A stretch of 64,000 bases of DNA from JAKJGV01 sp964617565 (GCA_964617565.1 CAZTYH010000004.1:4144-68143); one strand, 5' to 3'. Positions 8,904 to 17,617 are shown, counted from the first letter of the stretch. The notes: generated from the sequence alone by a model not told the origin. A program made the numbers and translations.

Positions 8904-9655
8904 CCCAGGAACTTTACGTNNNNNNNNNNNNNNNNNNNNNNNNNNNNNNNNNNNNNNNNNNNNNNNNNNNNNNNNNNNNNNNNNNNNNNNNNNNNNNNNN
9001 NNNNNNNNNNNNNNNNNNNGAAAAAGCTTTCGCAATCCTGGATTCATCCACCAATCCGGTTGCGCGCGAAGAAGCGATGCAGTTGCTCGGCGAGGTTAAT
9101 GTCGAACTCGTTTTAAGCCCCCGCGCCATGCCTGAAAAAACAGAATACACGGTGCAACCGGGCGATTCGCTTGTCGTGCTGGCGCGCCGGTTCAACACCA
9201 CGGTAGACGCCTTGCGCAAGGGCAACCGCATCTCCGGGTCCATTATCCGCGTGAATGATCGCATGCGGATTTTCGGCGGCAAGTTTTCCATCCAGGTCAG
9301 CAAGACGGATAATATCCTCGATCTTTATCTCAATGACCGCTTCTTCAAGCGCTATCGCGTCGGCACGGGCGAGTTCGGACGCACGCCGGTCGGCGATTTC
9401 ATAATCACTGAAAAGATCGCCCAGCCGACATGGTGGCGGCCCGACGGAAAACCGGTGCCTTTCGGCGATCCGGAAAACGTGCTTGGGACGCACTGGCTTT
9501 CATTGAATATACCGGGCTATGGGATACACGGGACATGGGAACCGGACACGATCGGCAAGCAGGCCAGCGCCGGTTGCATCCGGCTGTTGAACGAAGAGGT
9601 CGAAGAGCTTTTCACGCTCGTTCCGGAAGGTACACCGGTAACCATCAAAGAATGA
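8900..9655 (+). CDS. LysM domain L,D-transpeptidase, interrupted by assembly gap
   Basis: The gene starts at ATG 8900, loses sequence in the N run 8920-9019, and resumes. The visible part has a LysM peptidoglycan-binding module (YTVQPGDSLVVLARRFN) and a YkuD catalytic domain ending with IHGT and SAGCIRLLN, which holds the catalytic His and Cys. YkuD enzymes form 3-3 cross-links in peptidoglycan or attach proteins to it. The missing N-terminal part could hold the signal or membrane anchor; the reading frame across the gap is not proven. It is coupled to the upstream kinase by a 4-nt overlap, and accA follows at once. Confidence 0.9.
   Translation: MTQELYXXXXXXXXXXXXXXXXXXXXXXXXXXXXXXXXXXEKAFAILDSSTNPVAREEAMQLLGEVNVELVLSPRAMPEKTEYTVQPGDSLVVLARRFNTTVDALRKGNRISGSIIRVNDRMRIFGGKFSIQVSKTDNILDLYLNDRFFKRYRVGTGEFGRTPVGDFIITEKIAQPTWWRPDGKPVPFGDPENVLGTHWLSLNIPGYGIHGTWEPDTIGKQASAGCIRLLNEEVEELFTLVPEGTPVTIKE
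8920..9019. other. assembly gap (100 N)
   Basis: Exactly 100 N, the usual placeholder for a gap of unknown length. It falls six codons into the L,D-transpeptidase gene. Confidence 0.99.
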
Positions 9656-9674
9656 TTTGACTGGAGGAGAAACC

Positions 9675-10712
9675 GTGCCGCCGTACGCATTGCCATTTGA
9701 AAAACCGATCATCGAGCTCGAGAAGAAACTCCAGGAGCTGCAGAACTTCAGCAAGACGCAGAATATAGATGTGTCGCTCGAAGTGGACCGCATGCAGAAG
9801 AAAATAGACGAAACGCGACAGGAGATTTATCGCAACCTCACGCCGTGGCAACGCGTCCAGGTCTCGCGACATCCTCTCCGACCCTACGCCGTTGATTATA
9901 TCAAGGCTATTTCCACGGATTTTGTCGAACTGCACGGCGACCGGGGCTTCGCGGACGACCGGGCAATCATCGGTGGCTTTGCCCGTGTGGACAAGGAACC
10001 CGTAATGTTCATCGCGACACAGAAAGGCCGCGACACCAAGAGCAATCTCGAATGCAATTTCGGCTGCCCCTATCCGGAAGGATATCGAAAGGCATTGCGC
10101 CTGATGAAGCTGGCCGCCAAATTCGGAGTGCCGATCATCTCCCTGATAGATACCCCGGGCGCCTTTCCGGGCATCGTTTCCGAGGAGCGACACATCGCCG
10201 AAGCAATTGCTTTCAATATTCACGAAATGTTCTCGCTGCCCGTCCCCATGCTCATCACGATTATCGGCGAAGGCGGCAGCGGCGGAGCCCTGGGCATCGG
10301 GGTCGGCGATCGCGTGATGATCCTCGAATTCGCCTATTACTCCGTCATCTCGCCCGAAGGCTGCGCTGCCATCCTGTGGAAAGATCGCGCTTACGCGGAT
10401 CGCGCAGCCGAAGCGCTCAAGCTCACTTCGAAAGATCTGTTGGCGGCAGGGCTGGTGGATGAGATCATACCGGAGCCTTCAGGCGGCGCGCACTCGAATC
10501 CCAAAGCCATGGCCGAAATGTTGAAACAATACCTTCTCAAGCATCTCCAGAAACTGAAAAAACTCCCCGCGGATGATCTGCTTGCCAAGCGATATGATAA
10601 GTTTCGCGCGATGGGCGTTTTCGGATCCGGCGAACCGCCCTATCTGAAAAAACAAGAGGCGGAACCGGCCGAAGCACAGGCAGAAAAGCCGAAAGAAGAC
10701 AAGGCGCCGTAA
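9675..10712 (+). CDS. accA: acetyl-CoA carboxylase carboxyltransferase subunit alpha
   Basis: AccA is the partner of AccD in malonyl-CoA synthesis. The 345-residue product has the coiled N-terminal helix (KPIIELEKKLQELQ), VQVSRHPLRPYAVDYI, the acetyl-CoA-binding core with LIDTPGAFPGI and EGGSGGALGIGVGD, and SVISPEGCAAILW. The start chosen is GTG 9675 because a strong GGAGGAG precedes it by 5 nt; an ATG at 9657 overlapping the previous stop is less likely. The C-terminus is extended by a charged Glu/Ala/Pro/Lys tail. It lies 19 nt after the transpeptidase gene. Confidence 0.97.
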   Translation: MPPYALPFEKPIIELEKKLQELQNFSKTQNIDVSLEVDRMQKKIDETRQEIYRNLTPWQRVQVSRHPLRPYAVDYIKAISTDFVELHGDRGFADDRAIIGGFARVDKEPVMFIATQKGRDTKSNLECNFGCPYPEGYRKALRLMKLAAKFGVPIISLIDTPGAFPGIVSEERHIAEAIAFNIHEMFSLPVPMLITIIGEGGSGGALGIGVGDRVMILEFAYYSVISPEGCAAILWKDRAYADRAAEALKLTSKDLLAAGLVDEIIPEPSGGAHSNPKAMAEMLKQYLLKHLQKLKKLPADDLLAKRYDKFRAMGVFGSGEPPYLKKQEAEPAEAQAEKPKEDKAP

Positions 10713-10860
10713 GCGGAAAGCAAGCGAAACGGCCGTCTTCTATCCATCTTTCTTATCCGCGACCTTCGCGTGTTTCGTCGTTGTCTTCTACTCTGGTTGC
10801 GGCTGCCCGTGAACAGTCTCGCCACGAGTGGCCAACAAACAGCGCTGGGCAAAAAACGGG

Positions 10861-11397
10861 CTATCGCTTATTCACGATCTCGATCAATTCAAACGCATCG
10901 GCTCCGAGAACCCCCTCATCCCCAACCCCGTCGGCCTCCAGGACAACCTGCGCGCGCGACGCGTCTTCCGGCGCATTTCCTTGAAGGGATATCACGACCC
11001 ATTTCCCTTCCTTGAGCTCCTTCAAGTCGTCCGCAAAACTTCTCACCAATATCCCGTCGTCATCGAAAAACTCCAACTTCAACTCTTTTCGATTCGCAGT
11101 CCACCCATTATCTACATAGAGGCGCACCTTCAGAACATATGTCAGGCCCGGAGTGATCGGCAGTACCTGAATCACACCGCCATTCTCCGCACCGCCACCC
11201 CATTTGCCCTTGATATATGCGGCAAAATGCCCTTCGGGCGGATTGTTCCATGACTCGACACCCACGTTGCCCCAGCGAACGCTCCAGTTCTCCGGCCCCA
11301 GCTCCCATTCGAAGCCGGGATTATCAAGCAGATTTCCCAAGGCCAATTCTGCGGCAAACACAATGACGAGAACCGGAATAATTTTCCCCATATCCAT
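10861..11397 (-). CDS. secreted beta-sandwich protein, carbohydrate-binding-module-like
   Basis: A 178-residue exported protein: a hydrophobic signal sequence (about 4-20, IIPVLVIVFAAELALG) then a single all-beta domain beginning NLLDNPGFEWELGPENW. That 'N-x-GFE...W' opening is common to CBM-like modules and to the exported proteins at 40166 and 42675 here. Sugar binding is a guess. Start ATG 11397 has GGAGG five bases upstream. It has its own promoter with an overlapping 14-bp palindrome. The 148 nt between it and accA hold no recognised gene. Confidence 0.7.
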   Translation of the reverse strand: MDMGKIIPVLVIVFAAELALGNLLDNPGFEWELGPENWSVRWGNVGVESWNNPPEGHFAAYIKGKWGGGAENGGVIQVLPITPGLTYVLKVRLYVDNGWTANRKELKLEFFDDDGILVRSFADDLKELKEGKWVVISLQGNAPEDASRAQVVLEADGVGDEGVLGADAFELIEIVNKR

Positions 11398-11427
11398 AAC
11401 ATCCTCCAAACATGAATGAACCAGGCG

Positions 11428-11441
11428 TGATACCGGTATCA
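11428..11441. promoter_or_regulatory. perfect 14-bp palindrome overlapping the -10 region
   Basis: TGATACCGGTATCA is a perfect inverted repeat with a central CG. It overlaps the likely -10 box of the secreted protein gene at 10861-11397, a position where a bound repressor would block transcription. LacI-family operators often have this kind of CG-centred symmetry; which protein binds is unknown. Confidence 0.5.
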
Positions 11442-11465
11442 TATATGATGATTATTACACGTCAA
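11438..11465 (-). promoter_or_regulatory. sigma70-type promoter of the secreted protein gene
   Basis: On the minus strand TTGACG (11465-11460) is followed after 16 nt by TATGAT (11443-11438), a close match to the sigma70 consensus. It lies 41 nt before the start codon at 11397, in an AT-rich patch between this gene and aspS. Confidence 0.65.
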
Positions 11466-11506
11466 TCCCTTTGCGATTAATTCCATGCATCCCTTACAAG
11501 GCTTTC

Positions 11507-13291
11507 TCAGCCCTCTGCAGCATCGGTCGGCAGGTTCAGTTGCAGATGCACATCCCGCAGTTGACGCGCGTCCACTTTCGACGGCGCGGCCATCATCATG
11601 TCCATCGCCTTCTGCGTCTTCGGGAACGCAATCACATCACGTATAGATTCACAACCCGCAAGCAGCATGACCAGCCGGTCCGCCCCCAACGCAAGCCCGC
11701 CGTGTGGAGGGGCGCCGTAAGACAAAGCCCTGATCAAGTGACCGAACCGATCTTCTATTTCCTGTTGCGGAATTCCCAACACCCGGAACAAGCGCGCCTG
11801 GAGTTCGGGATCATGAATACGAATGCTCCCGCCACCCAGCTCGACACCGTTCAAAACGATATCGTAGGCCAGCGCACGGACCTTGCCCGGCTCCGTTTCA
11901 AGCAACCCCAGGTCCTCGGGATGCGGCGATGTGAAAGGATGATGCATGGACTGAAGACGCCCTTCCTCGTCGCGCTCGAAAAGAGGGAAATCTGTCACCC
12001 AGGTAAAGACATAGCGATCCTCCGGAATCGCCTTCGCAGCTACGCCGGCCAACAGGCGCAAGCGCCCCAGCGCTACGTTCACGACGGAGATCTTGTCCGC
12101 GGCAAACAGAATCAAATCGCCGGCTTCAATTCCCATGCGCGAGCTCAGACCGGCTTTCTCCTCGTCGGAAAAGAATTTTACGATCGGCGATTTCCATGTG
12201 CCATCCGGTTGAACGCGAATGTAAGCCAATCCGCCCAGGCCCGCCTCCTTGGCCATCACGGTCCAATCGTCAATCATTCTTGGCGGAACTGCGGCGAGGC
12301 CTTTCGCATTGATCGCCTTCACCACCCCGCCCTTCTCCAGCACGCCGCCGAAAACCTTGAAAGCCGTTCCCTTGAAAACGTCCGAGAGGTCTGTCAATTG
12401 CATACCGAAGCGAAGGTCGGGCTTGTCGCTGCCATATCGGTTCATGGCCTCGTCATACGTCATCCTGGGCAGCGGCAAAGAAATCTCTCCCAGGCCCGCC
12501 GTCCTCATCAGCTCCGCAAGCAAGCCGTCAATCACCCCATAAATGTCATCCGGCCCGATAAACGACATCTCGATATCTATCTGCGTAAACTCGGGCTGCC
12601 GGTCGGCCCGCAAGTCCTCATCGCGAAAGCAGCGGGCAATCTGAAAATAGCGGTCCATGCCCGCCACCATCAACAACTGCTTGTATTGCTGCGGAGCCTG
12701 GGGCAACGCATAGAATGAGCCCGGCACCAGCCGGCTGGGCACGAGATAATCCCGGGCGCCCTCCGGGGTGCTCTTCGTCAGGATCGGCGTCTCGACATCC
12801 ACGAAACCTTGTCCGTCGAAATAGTTCCTCGTCGTCTGCAGAAGCTTGTGCCGAAGATACAGGCTCTTCTGCATCGCAGGGCGACGTAGATCCAGGTAAC
12901 GATATGTCAGCCGCAGATCCTCGGACACGCGAGTTCCCTCCTCGTCGTCCAAAGGAAACGGCACGGTCTGGCTGCGATTCAGAATCTGAATGGTATCGGA
13001 TCGCACCTCGATCTCGCCGGTGGACAACTTCAGGTTGGCCATATCCGGCGGACGGGGCTCAACCCGCCCCTCGATACGAATGACATATTCACCGCGCGTG
13101 GTCTGCGAAAGGTCCCAGGCCTCGCGCGAATCCCGGGGATCGAAAATCACCTGCGTCACGCCATGACGGTCCCGCAGATCAATAAAGATCACACCGCCGT
13201 GATCGCGCACGGTATCCACCCAGCCGCAGAGCGCCACCCGCTGCCCGACCTCTCCGATTCTTAACGCTCCACACGTATGCGTCCGCATCAT
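11507..13291 (-). CDS. aspS: aspartyl-tRNA synthetase, probably non-discriminating
   Basis: AspRS charges tRNA(Asp) and, if non-discriminating, also tRNA(Asn). The 594-residue product is the long bacterial type with an OB-fold anticodon domain, class II catalytic motifs (FRDEDLRADRQPEFTQIDIE; the final GGLALGADRLVMLL) and a GAD insertion. Start ATG 13291 overlaps the hisS stop by 4 nt. Residue 31 is His (in VRDHGG), the residue reported in non-discriminating AspRS where discriminating enzymes have Leu. Together with gatCAB at 1-2078 this suggests Asn-tRNA is made by transamidation. Confidence 0.97.
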   Translation of the reverse strand: MMRTHTCGALRIGEVGQRVALCGWVDTVRDHGGVIFIDLRDRHGVTQVIFDPRDSREAWDLSQTTRGEYVIRIEGRVEPRPPDMANLKLSTGEIEVRSDTIQILNRSQTVPFPLDDEEGTRVSEDLRLTYRYLDLRRPAMQKSLYLRHKLLQTTRNYFDGQGFVDVETPILTKSTPEGARDYLVPSRLVPGSFYALPQAPQQYKQLLMVAGMDRYFQIARCFRDEDLRADRQPEFTQIDIEMSFIGPDDIYGVIDGLLAELMRTAGLGEISLPLPRMTYDEAMNRYGSDKPDLRFGMQLTDLSDVFKGTAFKVFGGVLEKGGVVKAINAKGLAAVPPRMIDDWTVMAKEAGLGGLAYIRVQPDGTWKSPIVKFFSDEEKAGLSSRMGIEAGDLILFAADKISVVNVALGRLRLLAGVAAKAIPEDRYVFTWVTDFPLFERDEEGRLQSMHHPFTSPHPEDLGLLETEPGKVRALAYDIVLNGVELGGGSIRIHDPELQARLFRVLGIPQQEIEDRFGHLIRALSYGAPPHGGLALGADRLVMLLAGCESIRDVIAFPKTQKAMDMMMAAPSKVDARQLRDVHLQLNLPTDAAEG

Positions 13292-14565
13292 GACTTCAAA
13301 ACCTCCACTCGACCGGCCGAAACAAGGCGCTCGATCGCTTCCGGTAAATCCAGTTCCTCCTGCGCGCCATCCTTCATGTTCTTTAACACCACGATACCTT
13401 TTTCGATTTCGAGATCGCCCCGGATCACGACACACCCCGCCGAAGCCTTGTTGGCTTCCCGCATTTGCGCCTTCATGCTGCGGCCCGCCAGGTCTATTCC
13501 GCAAACCACGCCCCTCATGCGCAAGGCCTGCGCGAGAACCATGTTCTCCTCAAGCGCGCGAGCGCCATGCGACACAATCCAGATCGGGACATGCCCCGAG
13601 CGCCGCGCCCCTCCCGAAGCATCATGGGCCAGCGCCGTCACCAGCCGTTCAATACCGGCCGCAAAACCAACTCCTTCCACGGCCGCGCTGCCAAGATCAA
13701 TCCTGTAACGGCCGCCGCCGGACAACGCGTCCTGCGCACCGAGCGCCGGATGACGGGTCTCCCAGACCGTATGCACGTAATAGTCCAGTCCGCGCACCAG
13801 CAACGGATTCACTTTCACCGCGATTTCCAGCCGGCCCAGGAGCCGTAGGACCTCGTCAAGATAACGGCGAGATTCGTCGCACATGAAATCCGTTACCGGC
13901 GGCAGAGACTTCACGATCTCGCCGCACGTCTGCTGCTTGCAATCCAGGATGCGCAGAATATTCGTCTCGTAACGACGACGGCAATCCTCGCACAGCGCAC
14001 CGAGATGCGGCTTCAGCGCCGAAGCCAGACCTTTCGCCACGGCTGCCCTATCATCGGGAAGGCCGCGTGTGTTTACTTCCACAGTCAATCCTTTGAGACC
14101 GATCTCCGCGAACACGTGTTGCTGCAACGCGATGGCCTCGACATCCGCCGCGGGATTCGGCGCTCCGATGGCCTCGATTCCCAATTGGTGAAACTGGCGG
14201 CGACGTCCGGCCTGAGGTCGCTCGCACCGGAACATGGGACCTACATAGTAGAGCCGCAAGCCAGCCGCATCCGGCCCAAAACCCGCCACATAGCGCATGA
14301 CGCCGGCCGTACCCTCGGGACGCAAGCTCAATTGCCGGCCGCCGCGATCCTCAAATGTGTACATTTCCTTCTGCACCACGTCTGTCGTATCGCCGATGGA
14401 GCGCGTGAAGACCTGCGTATATTCCGCGATGGGAGTGCGAACTTCCTCGAAACCGTACAGCGCCATGATCCGGCGGGTCGTCTGTTCAATTTCCTGCCAG
14501 ATATGGATTTCAGGCGGTCCAAGGTCGGACATGCCCTGAACGGGCTGGGTGGTTTTTGTCGTCAT
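13288..14565 (-). CDS. hisS: histidyl-tRNA synthetase
   Basis: HisRS, a class II synthetase, 425 residues. Seen: the class II motif 1 region after MSDLGPPEIHIWQ, motif 2 with YYVGPMFRCERPQAGRRRQF, the histidine-specific VRGLDYYVHTVWE and GVGFAAGIERLV, and the C-terminal anticodon-binding domain. It lies between the HU gene (21 nt upstream) and aspS (4-nt overlap); hisS-aspS pairs are common in bacteria. The shared promoter is probably the one upstream of the HU gene. Confidence 0.97.
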   Translation of the reverse strand: MTTKTTQPVQGMSDLGPPEIHIWQEIEQTTRRIMALYGFEEVRTPIAEYTQVFTRSIGDTTDVVQKEMYTFEDRGGRQLSLRPEGTAGVMRYVAGFGPDAAGLRLYYVGPMFRCERPQAGRRRQFHQLGIEAIGAPNPAADVEAIALQQHVFAEIGLKGLTVEVNTRGLPDDRAAVAKGLASALKPHLGALCEDCRRRYETNILRILDCKQQTCGEIVKSLPPVTDFMCDESRRYLDEVLRLLGRLEIAVKVNPLLVRGLDYYVHTVWETRHPALGAQDALSGGGRYRIDLGSAAVEGVGFAAGIERLVTALAHDASGGARRSGHVPIWIVSHGARALEENMVLAQALRMRGVVCGIDLAGRSMKAQMREANKASAGCVVIRGDLEIEKGIVVLKNMKDGAQEELDLPEAIERLVSAGRVEVLKS

Positions 14566-14586
14566 GCAGCGGAACGATCTGAAGCA

Positions 14587-14874
14587 TCAAGCCCCGGTGA
14601 TTATCTTCTTCATTATCTTGCCCGGCTTGAACTTCACGACCTTGCGGGCGGGGATCGTCACAACTTGCTCAGGCCGGTTGGGGTTTCGTCCGATGCGCTG
14701 CTTCCGCTGGCGCACCTCGAAGACTCCGAAATTACGAAACTCGACGTTCTCCCCCTTGTCCAGACTTTCGACAATATAGTCGAGCGTCTTCTGGATCACG
14801 GCAAACACATCCTGCTGGATCAGACCCGTCTCATCCGCAATCCGCACCACCAGATCTCTTTTTGTCATAGCCAC
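14587..14874 (-). CDS. HU/IHF family DNA-binding protein
   Basis: A 95-residue nucleoid protein of the HU/IHF family, which bends DNA as a dimer. The signature RIGRNPNRPEQVVTIPARKV, with the intercalating proline arm, is complete, and the NFGVFEVRQR segment is IHF-like. The GTG at 14874 is the best start because AGGAG lies 7 nt upstream; the ATG two codons later is too far from it. A good promoter lies about 90 nt upstream, so this gene probably leads an operon with hisS and aspS. Confidence 0.95.
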   Translation of the reverse strand: MAMTKRDLVVRIADETGLIQQDVFAVIQKTLDYIVESLDKGENVEFRNFGVFEVRQRKQRIGRNPNRPEQVVTIPARKVVKFKPGKIMKKIITGA

Positions 14875-14963
14875 GTTTCGACTCCTCTCTGCGTCTTCAC
14901 GCAGGCGGGCACCCCCCCCACAACCAACCGCTTTCCGTGTCCGCGTAAATTATTACCGATGCG

Positions 14964-14991
14964 ATATTAGGACTCTCCCATGAATGGTCAA
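14964..14991 (-). promoter_or_regulatory. sigma70-type promoter of HU-hisS-aspS
   Basis: On the minus strand TTGACC (14991-14986), 16 nt spacer, TAATAT (14969-14964). It is the only clear promoter in the 154 nt between the small membrane protein and the HU gene. Confidence 0.65.
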
Positions 14992-15028
14992 GGGGAAAGC
15001 AATCCCATCTCCAAACCATAAAGCATTT

Positions 15029-15259
15029 TCACTTTACCACGACATGAATATAAGCGCAAACAGCCGATGCAATCATGGTGATAACGGCCATGCTCTTGTT
15101 GAATAAAAGGAAATTCGCGAACTCCGTCGCAGTCTTGCTCGCCTCGATTGACGGGGCCGGAAACCACCCGTCCTTGATGCACCATACCGACAGCAGGAAA
15201 AGTCCGAGTGCCCAGATTAAAAAAGTCTTGGTCCCTTCAACATGGTACCTTCGCGCCAT
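15029..15259 (-). CDS. small two-helix membrane protein, unknown function
   Basis: A 76-residue protein with two hydrophobic segments (about 12-30 and 54-74: FLIWALGLFLLSVWCI and MAVITMIASAVCAYIHVVV). I do not recognise a family. It starts 3 nt after the proS stop with GGGAG at good distance, so it is in the proS transcript. Its short, clean ORF with a strong ribosome site supports it being real. Confidence 0.7.
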   Translation of the reverse strand: MARRYHVEGTKTFLIWALGLFLLSVWCIKDGWFPAPSIEASKTATEFANFLLFNKSMAVITMIASAVCAYIHVVVK

Positions 15260-15262
15260 GCG

Positions 15263-16993
15263 TCAACTCCCTTCCTCGTTCACCACACCCAACTCCTTCA
15301 ACCATTGCCCGATAGAACCCGCCGCCTCGGCCACGGGCGCGATCCGCACCTCGCCGCTATGCCGGAACCGCACCTCGACTCCACCCTTCGCAAGCGAACG
15401 CTCCCCCACGCTCACCCGGAGGGGAAGCCCCAGCAGGTCCGCGTCTTTGAACTTCACGCCGGGCCGCTCGTCGCGATCGTCAAACAACACATCCAACCCG
15501 TCGCGCTCCAGCTCTTCCACGAGCTGCAGCGAAATCTTCATGCTCTCTTCATGCTGCGCATTAACCACCATCACTTCAACCGAATACGGCGCAACAGACA
15601 CGGGCCAGATAATGCCGTCCTTGTCGAAACGCTGCTCGATCACCGCCTGCAGTGTACGCGTCACACCGATCCCATAACATCCCATGATTGCCGGATGCTG
15701 CTTGCCCTCCGCGTCAAGATACAGCGCACCCAGTTGTTCGCTGTACTTCGTGCCCAGCTTGAAGACGTGGCCGACCTCGATCCCGCGCTTGCCCTGCAGC
15801 ACCGCGCCGCAACGGGGACAAGCGTCTCCGTCTCGGGCAAAAGTCACATCGAGGTACGCCTCCACTTTCACGTCGCGCTCGATGTCCACATTCGACAGAT
15901 GCGCATCCTTCTTGTTGGCGCCTGTGACCGCACCTTTATACCCCTTCACCTTTGCATCGGCATACACCGGGATCTTCAGTCCCACCGGACCGGCGAAGCC
16001 GACCGGAGCGCCTGTAACGGATTGGATTGTCGCATCGTCCGCCAGCGCGACCGCAGCGGCCGAAAGCGCGCGGCGCAACTTGATCTCGTTTACATCGCGG
16101 TCGCCCGGGACCACGATCGCCACCGTTTTCCCGTCCGCGACATAGATCAACGTTTTCATCAAACGCGCCGCCGGCGATTTGAAGAATGCCGCCACTTCGG
16201 CCACCGTGCGCAGGTTCGGCGTCGCCACTTCCTCGGGTGTGCGATCGGCGCCATCGAAAACCGGCGCCACGCCCGTCGCGCTTTCCGCCCGCTCCAGGTT
16301 TGCCGCATAGGAACACTTTGTGCATTCGACTAAACCGTCCTCGCCCGAATCGGCCAGCACCATGAATTCGTGCGAGGAGCTTCCCCCCATCGCCCCGGTG
16401 TCCGCCTCCACGATTTTCGTCCGCAAACCGCAACGCTTGAAAATCCGCCGGTACGCCTCGTACATCGCCTGGTAGCTGACTTCCGCCTCGTCCCAGCCCA
16501 CATCGAAGCTGTAGGCGTCCTTCATGATGAATTCTTTGGCGCGCATGAGCCCGAAGCGCGGCCTGATTTCATCACGGAACTTCGACTGAACCTGGTAAAG
16601 ATTGACCGGAAGCTGGCGGTAAGAGCTGACCTCGTGAGCCACCAGGTCGGTGACGATCTCTTCGTGCGTGGGTCCCAACACAAGGCCCCGTTCCTGCCGG
16701 TCCTTGATCTTGAACATGACGTCCTTCAGGACATCAAAACGCCCCGTTCGATCCCATATTTCCTGCGGATGAAGCGCGGGCATGAGAATTTCCAGCGCGC
16801 CCGCGCGATCCATCTCCTCCCGTACGATGCGTTCCACTTTTCGTAACGCCCGCAGCCCCAGCGGAAGAAACGTGTAAAGCCCCGAGCTCAACCGCCGTAT
16901 CAATCCCGCGCGCAACATGAGCTTGTGGCTCGGGATTTCCGCTTCCTGCGGAGCCTCTCTCAATGTCGGAATCAACTGTTTTGACCAACGCAC
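15263..16993 (-). CDS. proS: prolyl-tRNA synthetase, bacterial type
   Basis: ProRS of the bacterial type, 576 residues, with an internal YbaK-like editing domain (about 225-380, with KTLIYVADGKTVAIVVPGDRD) that clears Ala-tRNA(Pro). Class II motifs are visible: PALHPQEIWDRTGRF, VQSKFRDEIRPRFGLMRAKEF and CYGIGVTRTLQAVIEQ. The family opening RWSKQLIPTLREAP shows that the start is the GTG at 16993, preceded by AAGGAAGG. That ribosome site lies next to an octad repeat array. No ATG gives the family N-terminus. Confidence 0.96.
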   Translation of the reverse strand: MRWSKQLIPTLREAPQEAEIPSHKLMLRAGLIRRLSSGLYTFLPLGLRALRKVERIVREEMDRAGALEILMPALHPQEIWDRTGRFDVLKDVMFKIKDRQERGLVLGPTHEEIVTDLVAHEVSSYRQLPVNLYQVQSKFRDEIRPRFGLMRAKEFIMKDAYSFDVGWDEAEVSYQAMYEAYRRIFKRCGLRTKIVEADTGAMGGSSSHEFMVLADSGEDGLVECTKCSYAANLERAESATGVAPVFDGADRTPEEVATPNLRTVAEVAAFFKSPAARLMKTLIYVADGKTVAIVVPGDRDVNEIKLRRALSAAAVALADDATIQSVTGAPVGFAGPVGLKIPVYADAKVKGYKGAVTGANKKDAHLSNVDIERDVKVEAYLDVTFARDGDACPRCGAVLQGKRGIEVGHVFKLGTKYSEQLGALYLDAEGKQHPAIMGCYGIGVTRTLQAVIEQRFDKDGIIWPVSVAPYSVEVMVVNAQHEESMKISLQLVEELERDGLDVLFDDRDERPGVKFKDADLLGLPLRVSVGERSLAKGGVEVRFRHSGEVRIAPVAEAAGSIGQWLKELGVVNEEGS

Positions 16994-17000
16994 AACCCGC

Positions 17001-17048
17001 CCTTCCTTTCCATCACTCCACCAATCCATCTCTCCAGTACTCCATCTG
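17001..17048. repeat. octad repeat array upstream of proS
   Basis: Six consecutive 8-nt units of the form TCCANNNN (first unit CCTTCCTT): 17001-08, 17009-16, 17017-24, 17025-32, 17033-40, 17041-48. On the minus strand this reads TGGAGTAC / TGGATTG-like octads leading straight into the proS ribosome site. Same family as the arrays at 35540-35647. Confidence 0.8.
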
Positions 17049-17153
17049 CAGGCCCGCTTATACACCAACGCGCGCCACAATCCAATTGCTTTGCCACACA
17101 AGTTTGTACCGTGTATAAGATGTCGCGATTTGCCACCCGAAGGAGTTCACAAA

Positions 17154-17567
17154 ATGAAGAAAGTATATTTAAGCGGCCCGATCATGGATGCACACGAAGG
17201 GCATGCGCGCGAATGGCGGGAGACCGCGAAGAAGCTGCTGGGCCCGTATTTCAAGTTGCTGGACCCGATGCGCCGTAATTTCAAGGATCGGGAAGTGGAC
17301 AGCGCCAACGAGATTGTAGAGTTCGATCTCCAGGACGTGCGCGACGCCGACATTCTGCTGGTCAATTACGACAAGCCCTCCATCGGCACCTCCATGGAAG
17401 TCTTTTATGCCGCCCATGACCTGGGCAAGTTCGTTGTCGCGTTTTCACCCTACACGTTTGAGAACTGCAGCCCATGGATGGTCCGCTACTGCACCAAGAT
17501 ACTGCCTTCACTCGAAGGCGCGTGCGAGTATCTGCGAACCCATTTCATCCCCACGCAGGAAGAATAA
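17154..17567 (+). CDS. nucleoside 2-deoxyribosyltransferase-like protein
   Basis: A 137-residue single-domain protein beginning MKKVYLSGPIMDAHEGHAREW, the Rossmann-like opening of the nucleoside 2-deoxyribosyltransferase superfamily. A candidate catalytic Glu is in GTSMEVFYAAHD, the family position. These enzymes move deoxyribose between bases or cleave nucleotides; the substrate is unknown. AAGGAG precedes the ATG. It is a lone plus-strand gene between proS and the PVC small basic protein. Confidence 0.8.
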   Translation: MKKVYLSGPIMDAHEGHAREWRETAKKLLGPYFKLLDPMRRNFKDREVDSANEIVEFDLQDVRDADILLVNYDKPSIGTSMEVFYAAHDLGKFVVAFSPYTFENCSPWMVRYCTKILPSLEGACEYLRTHFIPTQEE

Positions 17568-17595
17568 AAAACGGCGCAGGCTCCCGGCCTGCGCC
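17566..17595 (-). terminator. rho-independent terminator of the small basic protein gene
   Basis: GGCGCAGG (17573-17580) and CCTGCGCC (17588-17595) form an 8-bp GC stem with a 7-nt loop. On the minus strand the stem is followed by six T. It sits 22 nt after the stop of the minus-strand gene at 17618 and abuts the end of the convergent plus-strand gene. Confidence 0.85.
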
Positions 17596-17617
17596 GCTCA
17601 ACAACCCCGGCCGGCGA

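Noticed and set aside
10713..10860. Another heptad array (minus-strand ACACGCGAAGGTCGCG-like text)
   Set aside because: It looks like the A/C/G-rich degenerate repeats of other genomes, but no clear period of 7 or 8 could be fixed over more than two units.
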